Shown piece by piece: positions 33,774 through 42,416 of a stretch of 54,982 nt of DNA; positions within the stretch are counted from its first letter, which is position 1, and the number at the start of each line of letters is the position of its first letter. The stretch spans positions 1 to 54,982 of the forward strand of contig JBOGVS010000022.1 in assembly GCA_050692555.1 (NCBI GenBank). The letters are read 5' to 3'. Made by a program: the position numbers and the translations under genes. Below the pieces are notes generated by a model. It saw only the letters and a list, made by a program, of their open reading frames with translations. It did not search any database and was not told where the DNA came from. This stretch comes from DAITPV01 sp050692555 (GTDB lineage Bacteria; Actinomycetota; UBA4738; CALAEC01).

Positions 33774-34906
33774 TGGAGGCTACCTTCGGGCGGTGGATCG
33801 GGCGGGACCAGGGGATCCTCCGGCACATCGACCCCACCCTGATGTTCACGGCGATCGCTCTGTCGACCTACGGGCTGTTCATGGTGTACTCGGCGACCCA
33901 CCAGGGCCTGGCCTCGCTGGGCGAGGATCCCGGGTTCTACCTGAAGAAGCAGCTCGCGTTCTTGATGCTCGGCCTGGTGGCCATGATCATCACCGCGACG
34001 TTCGACTATCGCCTGGTCAAGGTGTATTCGGGGATCGCCTTCGGAGTCGTGCTGTTCCTCCTGCTGCTGGTGCTGACCCCCATCGGCCAGGAGACCGCGG
34101 GGGCCCAGCGGTGGATCACCTTGTTCGGATTCCAGTTCCAGCCCTCGGAGTTCGCCAAGCTCACGTTCGTGGCGTTCCTGGCCGCCTACCTCTCGGAGCT
34201 CCGGGAGGTACGGCTGGACAACGTGTGGCGGGCCGCGGCCATCGCGGGCATCCCCATGGCACTGATCTTCCTCCAGCCGGACGTGGGGACCACCATGGTG
34301 TTCGCGGCGGTCCTCATCTCGTTGCTGGTGGTGTCGGGGGCGCGGGCCCGGCACATCGGGATCATGGTGCTGGCGGCGATCTTCGGGGCGATCATCGCCT
34401 TCCACCTGGGGATCGTGAAGGACTACCAGATCGCCAGGCTGACGAGCTTCCTGGACCCCGCCGCCGACCCACTTCGAGCCGGCTACAACCGGGCCCAGGC
34501 CGAGATCGCCATCGGCGCCGGGGGATTGACCGGCAAGGGCTACCTGAACGGCACCCAGACGAACCTCGATTTCGTCCCCGAGCAGCACACCGACTTCGTG
34601 TTCACGGTGGTCGGCGAGGAGCTCGGGTTCCTGGGCGCCGTGCTGCTCCTGGGACTGTTCGCGGTCCTGTTGTGGCGCGGCTTCCGGACCGCACTGTTGT
34701 CCAAGGACACCTTCGGGACCTATCTGGCCACCGGGATCGTGGCCATGATGGCCTTCCAGACCTTCGTGAACGTGGGGATGACCATGGGGATCATGCCGGT
34801 GACCGGGATCCCCTTACCTCTGGTCTCCTACGGGGGGACCTCGATCCTCACGAACTTCATGGCCGTGGGTCTCCTGCTGAACATCCACATGAGGCGGTTC
34901 AAATAG
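33773..34906 (+). CDS. rodA: SEDS peptidoglycan polymerase RodA
   Basis: A 377-residue membrane protein with about ten helices that polymerizes glycan strands together with PBP2. Family hallmarks are Glu-Phe-Ala-Lys near 120, Pro-Glu-Gln-His-Thr-Asp-Phe near 270 and Pro-Leu-Val-Ser-Tyr-Gly-Gly near 350. The start overlaps the mrdA stop by one base. Confidence 0.95.
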   Translation: MEATFGRWIGRDQGILRHIDPTLMFTAIALSTYGLFMVYSATHQGLASLGEDPGFYLKKQLAFLMLGLVAMIITATFDYRLVKVYSGIAFGVVLFLLLLVLTPIGQETAGAQRWITLFGFQFQPSEFAKLTFVAFLAAYLSELREVRLDNVWRAAAIAGIPMALIFLQPDVGTTMVFAAVLISLLVVSGARARHIGIMVLAAIFGAIIAFHLGIVKDYQIARLTSFLDPAADPLRAGYNRAQAEIAIGAGGLTGKGYLNGTQTNLDFVPEQHTDFVFTVVGEELGFLGAVLLLGLFAVLLWRGFRTALLSKDTFGTYLATGIVAMMAFQTFVNVGMTMGIMPVTGIPLPLVSYGGTSILTNFMAVGLLLNIHMRRFK

Positions 34907-34928
34907 GGGCGTCCGCCGGGGGCCCTGC

Positions 34929-34934
34929 TATGCT
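34929..34934 (+). promoter_or_regulatory. Candidate -10 box upstream of the RNase E/G leader
   Basis: TATGCT lies 22 bp after the rodA stop. Transcription from it would give a leader of about 218 nt before the RNase E/G ATG. Confidence 0.35.
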
Positions 34935-35076
34935 GGATGCAGTGCCCTCGAACCATCCCTCGCTTGGTTCCTCTCCTCCCGGAGAGCCGACCACGCCCTC
35001 GAACGTCCGTTCGTCCGACCGCGCCGTGAGGGAATTGGGCACCGCTGAGATCGTGCTGGCCCGGCAGGCCGAGGCC

Positions 35077-35097
35077 CGCGTCGCATCGAGCGACGCG
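35077..35097 (+). promoter_or_regulatory. Hairpin in the RNase E/G leader
   Basis: CGCGTCGC-ATCGA-GCGACGCG gives a perfect 8-bp stem with a 5-nt loop, 62 nt before the ATG. No U-run follows, so it is more like a leader structure than a terminator. Confidence 0.45.
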
Positions 35098-35158
35098 CGC
35101 GGCCCGGCCCCGAGGCCGGAAGGGAGCCCCAGGCTCCCCGAGTGGAAAGGAACGTGGA

Positions 35159-37060
35159 ATGACGGAGCAGGCTCCGGATCTCCCGGCCGACGCCGAGCAG
35201 AGATCCCAGGAGGCCGGCCCCCGCCCCCGGCGTCGCCGGAGCAGGGGCCGAGGAAGAGGCTCGTCCCGGCCGAGCACGGCCGAGACCAAGCAGACAACAG
35301 AACAAGCCCCGCAGCAATCACAGGCTGACGCCCCGCCGGAGGCCGGCGGGGACGACCAGGCCAAGAAGCCCGCGGCGCCGCGTCGGAGCGGCCGTTCCCG
35401 GTCCCGCCGTCGAGGCGGACGAGGGGGCGGGGGGGCCAAGCCCGAATCGGGGACGGAGACCGGCGCCCAGGCCGGGCGGTCCCCGAAGACCGAGAAGCCC
35501 ACGGAGCAGGCCACCCAGCCGAAAGCCCAGGGCGATGGGCAGTCGAGGACGCAGCCCGACACGGCTGGGGGGAGCGAGGCCCAGGAGGATGGGGCCCAAA
35601 CCGCTCGCCGCCGCCGCCGCCGACGCCGACGGAAGTCCCCGGCCACCGGAGCCCCGAAGACCGGTGGGGACTCGCCCGCCAGCCAGGTCGCCGAGCCCGC
35701 CGTGGCCGAAGCGCCCAAGGCCACCTCGGCCGCCGCAGCGCCCACGCGGACCTCGCGGCGCGCTCGCCGACCCGGTACCGACCGCCGTCACCGGCGCCCC
35801 CCGGTCCACGCTCCCCGGCGCACGGACAAGACCATGTTGATGACCGAGCGGGAAGACCGCCTGCAGATCGCGGTGGTCGAGGGGCGGGACCTGGTGGAGC
35901 ACTACGTCACCAAGAGCGGGGTTCGCTCCATGGTCGGCAACATCTATCTGGGGCGGGTGCAGAACGTCCTGCCGGGTATGGAAGCAGCCTTTGTCGACGT
36001 CGGACGGGGCCGGAACGCCGTCCTGTACGCCGGGGAGGTCTCGTACGACGAAGACGTGGAGGCCGGCCAGCGCCGGATCGAGTCGGTTCTGAAGGCCGGA
36101 CAGTCGGTCATGGTCCAGGTGACCAAGGACCCGCTCCGGGGGAAGGGGGCCAGGCTGACCGCGCAGATCAGCCTCCCGGGCCGGTACCTGGTGTACGTCC
36201 CCGACGGAGGGGCATCCGGGATCAGCAGGCGCCTGTCCGACGAAGAACGCGAGCGACTGCGCAAGATCATGAAGAAGATCCGGCCCTCCGAGGCCGGGGT
36301 GATCATCCGAACCGCGGCCGAAGGGGCCTCGGAGGAGGACCTGGCCGCCGACCTCGATCGGCTCAAGAAGGCCTGGGAGTCCATCCGTCGCAAGGCCAAG
36401 CGAAGCCGGGCTCCCAAGGAGCTGTACGAGGAGCCGGAGCTCATCGAGCGGGTGGTCCGAGACGTGTTCTCGCCGGCGGAGTTCCAGCAGATCGTCACGG
36501 ACTCCCCCGAGGTCTTCGAACGGGTGTCCGGGTATCTCCGGGACGTGGCCCCCGATCTGGTCGACCGGGTTTCCCTGCACCAGGGTTCCCTGGCGCTGTT
36601 CGAGGAGTTCCACGTCGCCGAGCAGATCCACAAGGCCCTGGAGCGAAAGGTGTGGCTCCCGTCCGGTGGCTACGTGATCATCGACCGGGTCGAGGCCATG
36701 ACCGTGATCGACGTCAACACCGGGAAACACGTCGGCAAGACGAACCTTGAGGAGACCGTGGTCCAGACGAACCTGGAAGCCGCGGAGGAGATCGCCAGGC
36801 AGCTTCGGCTCCGAGACATCGGCGGGATCATCGTCGTGGACTTCATCGACATGCTGTTCGAGCAGAACCGCGCCCAGGTGATCCGGAAGCTTCAGGAGAA
36901 CCTGACCAGGGACAAGACCCGGTCGCAGGTGTTCGACATCACCCCGCTGGGGCTGTTGGAGTTGACCCGGAAGAAGGTCTCCGCGGGGCTGCTGGAGTCG
37001 TTCTCCGAACCCTGCCCAACGTGCGAGGGCCGGGGTATCTTGCTGACTCACGATCTCTAG
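35159..37060 (+). CDS. rne: Ribonuclease E/G family endoribonuclease
   Basis: A 633-residue enzyme. Residues 1-225 are a low-complexity extension rich in Arg, Ala, Pro, Gln and Gly, with an unbroken run of Arg near 150-160. From about 226 comes the RNase H-like/S1 core (Gly-Asn-Ile-Tyr-Leu-Gly-Arg-Val near 261-268). The catalytic subdomain follows, with Val-Ile-Asp-Val-Asn-Thr-Gly and Val-Val-Asp-Phe-Ile-Asp-Met supplying the metal-binding Asp residues. The zinc-link Cys-Pro-Thr-Cys lies near the end. Domain order (extension before the core) is that of actinobacterial RNase E. AAAGGAA precedes the ATG. Confidence 0.92.
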   Translation: MTEQAPDLPADAEQRSQEAGPRPRRRRSRGRGRGSSRPSTAETKQTTEQAPQQSQADAPPEAGGDDQAKKPAAPRRSGRSRSRRRGGRGGGGAKPESGTETGAQAGRSPKTEKPTEQATQPKAQGDGQSRTQPDTAGGSEAQEDGAQTARRRRRRRRRKSPATGAPKTGGDSPASQVAEPAVAEAPKATSAAAAPTRTSRRARRPGTDRRHRRPPVHAPRRTDKTMLMTEREDRLQIAVVEGRDLVEHYVTKSGVRSMVGNIYLGRVQNVLPGMEAAFVDVGRGRNAVLYAGEVSYDEDVEAGQRRIESVLKAGQSVMVQVTKDPLRGKGARLTAQISLPGRYLVYVPDGGASGISRRLSDEERERLRKIMKKIRPSEAGVIIRTAAEGASEEDLAADLDRLKKAWESIRRKAKRSRAPKELYEEPELIERVVRDVFSPAEFQQIVTDSPEVFERVSGYLRDVAPDLVDRVSLHQGSLALFEEFHVAEQIHKALERKVWLPSGGYVIIDRVEAMTVIDVNTGKHVGKTNLEETVVQTNLEAAEEIARQLRLRDIGGIIVVDFIDMLFEQNRAQVIRKLQENLTRDKTRSQVFDITPLGLLELTRKKVSAGLLESFSEPCPTCEGRGILLTHDL

Positions 37061-37082
37061 CCGGACATTCCAAGGAGGGGCC

Positions 37083-37625
37083 TTGTACGCGGTGATCAAG
37101 GTTGGAGGAAAGCAGGAGCGGGTCAAGGCCGGCGACGTCATCGAGGTCGAGTTCATGCGCGTCGATCCGGGGTCGGCCGTGGAGTTTCAGCCGATCCTGG
37201 TGGTCGACGACCAGGGCAGGGCTCACCACGGCAAGGAACTGGAGAAGGCCAAGGTGGTGGCCACGTTGCTCGGGGACAAGAAGGGCGAGAAGCTCCGGGT
37301 GTTCACGTATCGATCGAAGTCCGGCTACCGGCGGAACATGGGGCATCGCCAGCGCCTGACCCTCCTGGAGGTCCAGGAGGTCGGCCTGGGAACGCGTCGG
37401 GCCACCAAGGAGGCCGCGGAGAAAGCCCCGGAGGAAGCCCCCGAGCCGGAGGAAGCCCCCGAGCCGGAGGCCGCTCCCGCCAGGAAGCCGGCTGCGAAGA
37501 AGCCCGCGGCGCGGAAGCCCGGCGCCAAGAAGCCCGCCGCCAGGAAGCCCGCCGCGAAGAAGACCACCACCCGGAAGAAGCCCACCGCCAGGAAGAAGCC
37601 CACCGGCGGCTCGGGACGGTCCTGA
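37083..37625 (+). CDS. rplU: 50S ribosomal protein L21 with basic C-terminal tail
   Basis: A 180-residue protein. Residues 1-102 are a complete L21 (start Tyr-Ala-Val-Ile-Lys-Val-Gly-Gly-Lys-Gln; Gly-His-Arg-Gln near 87-90). The remaining 78 residues are an added tail. The first part is Glu/Pro/Ala-rich; the last 50 are Lys-Pro-Ala-Ala-Lys-Lys repeats like histone H1 or HU tails. TTG start with AAGGAGG upstream. L21 alone is usually about 103 residues. Confidence 0.95.
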   Translation: MYAVIKVGGKQERVKAGDVIEVEFMRVDPGSAVEFQPILVVDDQGRAHHGKELEKAKVVATLLGDKKGEKLRVFTYRSKSGYRRNMGHRQRLTLLEVQEVGLGTRRATKEAAEKAPEEAPEPEEAPEPEAAPARKPAAKKPAARKPGAKKPAARKPAAKKTTTRKKPTARKKPTGGSGRS

Positions 37626-37640
37626 TATCCTGGCTGGGCC

Positions 37641-37892
37641 ATGGCTCACAAGAAGGGTGCCGCAGCGTCCCGGAACGGCCGGGACAGCAAGTCGAAGCGT
37701 CTCGGGGTGAAGGCCTTCGGCGGTCAGGCCGTGCAGACCGGGGCCATCCTGATCCGCCAGCGGGGGACCAAGATCCATCCCGGCACCGGCGTTCGCCGGG
37801 GCGGCGACGATACCTTGTTCGCCACCGCGCCCGGCGTGGTGCGCTTTCACAGCTCGCGCGGGCGTCGCCTGGTCTCGATCGACGGCGCCTGA
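37641..37892 (+). CDS. rpmA: 50S ribosomal protein L27
   Basis: An 83-residue protein, starting Met-Ala-His-Lys-Lys-Gly, so no N-terminal prepeptide to be trimmed. Gly-Arg-Asp-Ser and Arg-Gly-Thr-Lys-Ile-His-Pro-Gly are the family signatures. It lies 15 bp after rplU. A TATCCT box (37627-37632) 8 nt before the ATG may add a promoter. Confidence 0.97.
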   Translation: MAHKKGAAASRNGRDSKSKRLGVKAFGGQAVQTGAILIRQRGTKIHPGTGVRRGGDDTLFATAPGVVRFHSSRGRRLVSIDGA

Positions 37893-37896
37893 GCCG

Positions 37897-38337
37897 CTAG
37901 CCCGCCCCCCGAGCCGCCCGGATCGCCTCCACCCAGCCCTCGATGGTTCCCTTCAGTCGCTTGTTGGCGGCCCGCAACGTCATGGCCGAGGCGGTCTGCT
38001 CCAGCCCTTTCGTGGGAAGGAGCCAGGTCGCCGGGCCGCGACGACCCGTGCCTTCCCGGACCCCGGGCAGGGGCGGCGGGCGAGCGAAGTAGAAGAACAG
38101 CACGGCCAGGTCGGCCCGCGCGCTGGTGTAGGTGACCTCGAGGATCGGGGTCAGGCGCCGCCGCCGGGCCCTGGCGATCCGGTTCAGGGGGATCGGGAGA
38201 GTGTTCTCTGGGATCCCCCCCTCGTCTTCCGGGTCGGAGACGAACGTGAGGCTCTCCCGCTCGAGGGTCAGCAACCCGGGGATCGACTCCGGTCGTCCCG
38301 GCCGGACCAGCCACACGCGTCTGGGCTCCGGTGCCAC
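37897..38337 (-). CDS. Hypothetical protein, possible PH/GRAM-like domain
   Basis: A 146-residue protein on the opposite strand to its neighbours. The N-half reads as alternating strands (Leu-Leu-Thr-Leu...Leu-Thr-Phe-Val...Ile-Pro-Leu-Asn-Arg-Ile-Ala-Arg-Ala) like a pleckstrin-homology or GRAM barrel. The end is a helix with Lys-Gly-Thr-Ile-Glu-Gly-Trp. No signal or membrane segment. GTG start, divergent from obgE with 23 bp between. Confidence 0.6.
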   Translation of the reverse strand: MAPEPRRVWLVRPGRPESIPGLLTLERESLTFVSDPEDEGGIPENTLPIPLNRIARARRRRLTPILEVTYTSARADLAVLFFYFARPPPLPGVREGTGRRGPATWLLPTKGLEQTASAMTLRAANKRLKGTIEGWVEAIRAARGAG

Positions 38338-38346
38338 GGCCGAACC

Positions 38347-38352
38347 TATACT
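38347..38352 (+). promoter_or_regulatory. Candidate -10 box for obgE
   Basis: TATACT ends 8 nt before the obgE ATG, suggesting a leaderless mRNA for obgE-proB-proA. Confidence 0.45.
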
Positions 38353-38360
38353 CGCGCACG

Positions 38361-39632
38361 ATGACGGGCTTCGTTGACGAAGCGACGATCTTCGTCCGCG
38401 GTGGCCGCGGCGGAGACGGAGCGGTGTCGTTCCGCCGGGAGGCGCACACCCCCCGCGGCGGTCCCGACGGCGGCGACGGCGGCGACGGCGGCGACTTGGT
38501 CCTGGAGGTCTCCACCGACGTGTTCGACCTGTCGTGGCCGGCCCGGAACCCCCACCAGCGTGCGGCCGACGGGGGGAGGGGAGAGGGGTCCAATCGCCAT
38601 GGGGCCCGCGGCGCCGACGTGGTTCTCACGGTTCCCGACGGAACCGTGGTCCGTGACGAGCGCGGCCTGGTGGCCGACCTGGTGGGCGAAGGCGCTCGCG
38701 TCGTGGTGGCGGGAGGAGGGCGAGGGGGCCGGGGAAATGCCTCGGTGGCCTCCTCCCGGGATCGCGCCCCTCGAACCGCGGAACGAGGCGAGCCGGGCGA
38801 GGAGCGCCGCCTGCGGCTCGAGTTGCGGCTGGTGGCCGACGTCGGCCTGGTGGGTCTCCCCAACGCCGGGAAGTCCACGTTGCTGTCCCGGCTGACGTCG
38901 GCGCGTCCGAAGATCGCGGACTATCCGTTCACCACCCTGACGCCGAACTTGGGTGTCGGGGAAGACAGCGAGAGGCGGTTCGTGCTGGCCGACGTGCCCG
39001 GGCTCATCGAGGACGCTCATCGAGGGAAAGGTCTCGGCGACCGCTTCCTCCGGCACGTGACCCGATGCCGGGTCCTGTGCTTCGTGGTCGATCTGTCCGC
39101 CGAAGACCCGGCGGGGGATCTTGCCGCGGTCCGCCGGGAGGTGGAGGCCTTCGACCCCGACCTGGGCGCAAGGCCGTGGATCGTGGCGGCCACCAAACGA
39201 GACCTCGTCCCACCGGACGAGTTGGCCGACCGGCTGGCCCCCCTGTCCGACGTGGCCGAGACCGTGGCGGTTTCCGGGGTCACCGGGGAGGGGATCGATG
39301 TGCTGGCCGCTCGCCTGGGGGAGCTGACCGCAACTGAGCCCGAGCTCGCGCGGGTTCCCCGGATCGTCCTCCGGCCGGGCCGGGATCCGTTCACCGTGCG
39401 ACGGGTCGCAGAGCGGCGGTACCGGGTGGAGGGACGAGCCGTGGAGCGGTGGGTTCGGGAGGCCGACCTGGACGACCCCCGCGAGGTGATCAAGCTCCAG
39501 AACCGCCTGCGGAAGGCGGGGATCGAGCGCCACCTGGCTCAGGAAGGCGCTCGGGAAGGCGACGAGGTGGAGATCGCCGGCCGGGCCTTCGAGTACTTCC
39601 CGGAGCCCATGAGGCGAGGGAACGAACGGTGA
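38361..39632 (+). CDS. obgE: GTPase Obg/CgtA
   Basis: A 423-residue ribosome-assembly GTPase. The Gly-rich Obg fold spans 1-158 (repeated Gly-Gly-Asp-Gly). G1 is Gly-Leu-Pro-Asn-Ala-Gly-Lys-Ser, G3 Asp-Val-Pro-Gly-Leu. G4 reads Thr-Lys-Arg-Asp instead of Asn-Lys-X-Asp. The C-terminal OCT domain (about 340-415) is present, as usual in Actinomycetota. The stop overlaps proB as GTGA. Confidence 0.95.
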   Translation: MTGFVDEATIFVRGGRGGDGAVSFRREAHTPRGGPDGGDGGDGGDLVLEVSTDVFDLSWPARNPHQRAADGGRGEGSNRHGARGADVVLTVPDGTVVRDERGLVADLVGEGARVVVAGGGRGGRGNASVASSRDRAPRTAERGEPGEERRLRLELRLVADVGLVGLPNAGKSTLLSRLTSARPKIADYPFTTLTPNLGVGEDSERRFVLADVPGLIEDAHRGKGLGDRFLRHVTRCRVLCFVVDLSAEDPAGDLAAVRREVEAFDPDLGARPWIVAATKRDLVPPDELADRLAPLSDVAETVAVSGVTGEGIDVLAARLGELTATEPELARVPRIVLRPGRDPFTVRRVAERRYRVEGRAVERWVREADLDDPREVIKLQNRLRKAGIERHLAQEGAREGDEVEIAGRAFEYFPEPMRRGNER

Positions 39633-40729
39633 ACGAGCGGCTGGTGGTCAAGGTGGGGTCGTCGAGCCTCGTGGACGCCGAGGGCCGCGTGGCTCGCCGG
39701 AAGCTGTCGAAGGTGGTCCGCGAGGTTGCCGCGGCCACCGGTGGCGGGCGCCGGTGCGTGCTGGTGACCTCGGGGGCGATCGCCTCCGGGCTGGTGCCGA
39801 TGGGCCTGACCAAACGGCCGAAGGACATGCCCGGCCTCCAGGCCGCGGCGGCGGTGGGGCAAGGCCGATTGATGGCCGAGTACACGAGGCTGTTCGCGGC
39901 CCGAGGGGTGGTGGCCGCCCAGGTGCTTCTGACCCAGGAGGACGTGGTCCGCCGCCGGCACTTCGTCAACGCCCGGAACACCATCGACCGCCTGCTGGAG
40001 GCGGGCGTGGTGCCCGTGGTGAACGAGAACGACACCGTGGCCACAGCAGAGATCGCCTTCGGGGACAACGACCGGCTGGCCGCCCTGGTGGCGGTGATGA
40101 TCGGCGCCGACCTCCTGGTGCTCCTGTCCGACGTGGACGGCATCTACACCCGAGATCCTCGCCGGGGGTCGGTGACCCGGGCCCGGCTGGTGGCCGAGGT
40201 CACCGATCCCTCGTCGGTGAAGGCCACCGGGCCGGGGACCGGGGCGGCACGAGGAGGGATGGCCAGCAAGCTGGAGGCCGCCGGCATCGCCACGGCCGCG
40301 GGGATCGCGGTGGTGGTGGCCGGAGCCCACCGCCGGGACGTCCTTCCCAGGATCCTGGCTGGGGAGCAGGTGGGCACGTACCTTCCGCCGCGGGCTTCGA
40401 GGAAGCGGGCCCGCAAGGCCTGGATCGCCTTCGCCAGCGGGATCCGGGGCAGGGTGCTGGTGGACCCGGGGGCCGAGCGGGCCGTGCGCGAGGACGGCCG
40501 GAGCCTCCTGGCCGCCGGGGTGACCGGCGTGGAGGGAGACTTCGACCCCGGCGATCCGGTGGAGGTGGCGGGGCCCTCGGGACGGGTATTCGCCAGGGGG
40601 ATCGCCAACTACTCCAGCCGGGAGCTGCCTCGCCTGGCCGGGCGGTCCAGCGCCGAGCTCACCACGATGCGGGGCGGGCCGTACGATAAGGAAGTGATCC
40701 ATCGTGACGAGCTGGTGGTGATGCCGTGA
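39629..40729 (+). CDS. proB: Glutamate 5-kinase
   Basis: A 366-residue enzyme, first step of proline synthesis. The amino-acid kinase domain (1-255) has Lys-Val-Gly-Ser-Ser and Ser-Gly-Ala-Ile-Ala-Ser-Gly, plus Asn-Glu-Asn-Asp for glutamate binding. A PUA domain follows (about 275-355). GTG start overlaps obgE; stop overlaps proA as GTGA. Confidence 0.95.
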   Translation: MNERLVVKVGSSSLVDAEGRVARRKLSKVVREVAAATGGGRRCVLVTSGAIASGLVPMGLTKRPKDMPGLQAAAAVGQGRLMAEYTRLFAARGVVAAQVLLTQEDVVRRRHFVNARNTIDRLLEAGVVPVVNENDTVATAEIAFGDNDRLAALVAVMIGADLLVLLSDVDGIYTRDPRRGSVTRARLVAEVTDPSSVKATGPGTGAARGGMASKLEAAGIATAAGIAVVVAGAHRRDVLPRILAGEQVGTYLPPRASRKRARKAWIAFASGIRGRVLVDPGAERAVREDGRSLLAAGVTGVEGDFDPGDPVEVAGPSGRVFARGIANYSSRELPRLAGRSSAELTTMRGGPYDKEVIHRDELVVMP

Positions 40730-41970
40730 GCGACCTCGACGGGTTGGCCGGGCCGGCCAGGAAAGCGGCCACCGCGCTGGGGGCGATGCCCTCGGAGCGG
40801 AAGGCGGCGGCCCTGGAGGCCATGGCGGACGCCCTGGCGGCCCGAACCTCGGAGATCCTGGAGGCCAACCGGGGCGACGTGGCCCGGGCGGCGGAGGAAG
40901 GGGTCACCGACGCCGTCACGGACCGGCTCAGCCTGGACCAGGACCGCATCCGACAGATCGCCGACGGTGTGCGGCAGGTCGCCGCCCTTCCCGATCCCGT
41001 GGGCGAGGTCATCGAGGACCGGGTCCTGCCGAACGGGCTCCGAGTGGAGAAGGTCCGCGTCCCGCTGGGGGTCATCGGCGTGATCTACGAGGGCCGGCCG
41101 AACGTGACGGTGGACGCCGCCTCCCTGGCGGTCCGGGCCGGCAACGCCGTGCTCCTGCGAGGCTCGCGGATCGCCGAGCGATCCAACGTGGCGCTGGCCC
41201 GGGTCATCCAGAAAGCCGGTGAGACCGCGGGCCTCCCTCCCGCGGCCATCCAGGCCGTCCCGCCCACCCGGGAGAGCGCCAAGGAAATGATGCGGGCCCG
41301 CGGCCTCATCGACCTGCTGATCCCTCGCGGCGGCCAGGACCTCATCGACACCGTGGTTCGGGAGTCGCAGGTCCCGGTGATCGAGACCGGGGTGGGCAAC
41401 TGCCACGTGTACGTCGACCGGGACGCCGACCTGGAGAAGGCCCTTCGGATCCTGGTGAACGCCAAGGTCCAGCGCCCGGCGGTGTGCAACGCCGCGGAGT
41501 CGTTCCTGGTCCACCGGGACGTGGCCGGTGACTTCCTCCCCAAGGCCCTCGCCTCGCTGGCTGAGCACGGTGTGACGGTGTTCGGGGACGACGAGGTCCG
41601 CGCCGCCGGCGACGCGGTTGCGGTCGCCACCGACGAGGAGTATCGAGCGGAGTTCCTCGATCTTCGGATCGCCGGGAAGGTGGTGGGGTCGCTCGATGAG
41701 GCCATCGACCACATCAACGAGTACGGAACCAAGCACACCGAGGCCATCATCACCGAGGACCGCGATGCCGCCCGCCGGTTCGTAGAGGCCATCGACGCGG
41801 CCGCCGTCATCGTCAACGCGTCGACCCGGTTCACCGATGGGTACGAGTTCGGGATGGGAGCGGAGATCGGGATCTCCACCCAGAAGCTTCACGCCCGAGG
41901 GCCGATGGCCCTTCCCGAGCTGACCACGTACAAGTTCGTGGTCACCGGCAACGGCCAGACTCGCGGGTGA
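40726..41970 (+). CDS. proA: Gamma-glutamyl phosphate reductase
   Basis: A 414-residue aldehyde-dehydrogenase-type enzyme that takes the product of ProB. The catalytic Cys254 is in Arg-Pro-Ala-Val-Cys-Asn-Ala. Gly-Val-Ile-Gly-Val-Ile-Tyr-Glu and Asn-Ala-Ser-Thr-Arg-Phe-Thr-Asp-Gly are family motifs. The instability of the intermediate fits tight coupling to proB. Confidence 0.96.
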   Translation: MSDLDGLAGPARKAATALGAMPSERKAAALEAMADALAARTSEILEANRGDVARAAEEGVTDAVTDRLSLDQDRIRQIADGVRQVAALPDPVGEVIEDRVLPNGLRVEKVRVPLGVIGVIYEGRPNVTVDAASLAVRAGNAVLLRGSRIAERSNVALARVIQKAGETAGLPPAAIQAVPPTRESAKEMMRARGLIDLLIPRGGQDLIDTVVRESQVPVIETGVGNCHVYVDRDADLEKALRILVNAKVQRPAVCNAAESFLVHRDVAGDFLPKALASLAEHGVTVFGDDEVRAAGDAVAVATDEEYRAEFLDLRIAGKVVGSLDEAIDHINEYGTKHTEAIITEDRDAARRFVEAIDAAAVIVNASTRFTDGYEFGMGAEIGISTQKLHARGPMALPELTTYKFVVTGNGQTRG

Positions 41971-42416
41971 CCGACCTCCGCCGGGAGCTCATCGGGAAGG
42001 AGGACGCCGGCTGGGCCGGCTTCCGCTCGCTGATCGACCCGCTCACCCCCGAGCAGCTGACCACCGACGGCTACTACCCGGACTGGTCGATCAAGGACCT
42101 CATGGCTCACCTGGGAGCGTGGATGGCCGAGTGCGGACAGATTCTTCAGCAACGACGGATGGACACCTATCGGAAGTGGGACCGGGACGTCGATCGGCTC
42201 AACGCCGAGTGGCACTCGATCTGGCGTGAGGTCGAGCTCAGGGTGGTCCGAGCGCAGCTGATGTCCGCGCGGGCCCGGATGTTGGAGGAGTGGGGGCGGC
42301 TCCCGCAGGAGTATGTGGGCGGGATCGCCGAGGAGTGGTTCTTGGAGTCCGGCCCGGGCCACTACGAAGAGCACCTGCCTCGGCTCAGGGAATGGGTCGA
42401 GGAGGTTTCGGCCTGA
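41967..42416 (+). CDS. DinB-like four-helix protein
   Basis: A 149-residue helical protein. His48 (Met-Ala-His-Leu-Gly-Ala-Trp) and His132/His136 near the end (His-Tyr-Glu-Glu-His) match the three metal ligands of the DinB/YfiT/maleylpyruvate isomerase-like fold. Trp-Ser-Ile-Lys-Asp at 40-44 is typical. These proteins act as thiol transferases or have unknown roles. GTG start overlaps the proA stop, so it belongs to that transcript. Confidence 0.75.
   Translation: MTDLRRELIGKEDAGWAGFRSLIDPLTPEQLTTDGYYPDWSIKDLMAHLGAWMAECGQILQQRRMDTYRKWDRDVDRLNAEWHSIWREVELRVVRAQLMSARARMLEEWGRLPQEYVGGIAEEWFLESGPGHYEEHLPRLREWVEEVSA

Noticed and set aside
34942..35328. Upstream frame overlapping the RNase E/G start as an independent gene
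   Set aside because: Third-position GC is not strongly biased and it overlaps the RNase gene by 170 bp. Reported only as part of a finding.
35159..35835. Repeats in the Arg-rich part of RNase E/G as a DNA repeat or CRISPR-like array
   Set aside because: Units are irregular and in frame with the protein, so they are low-complexity coding sequence.
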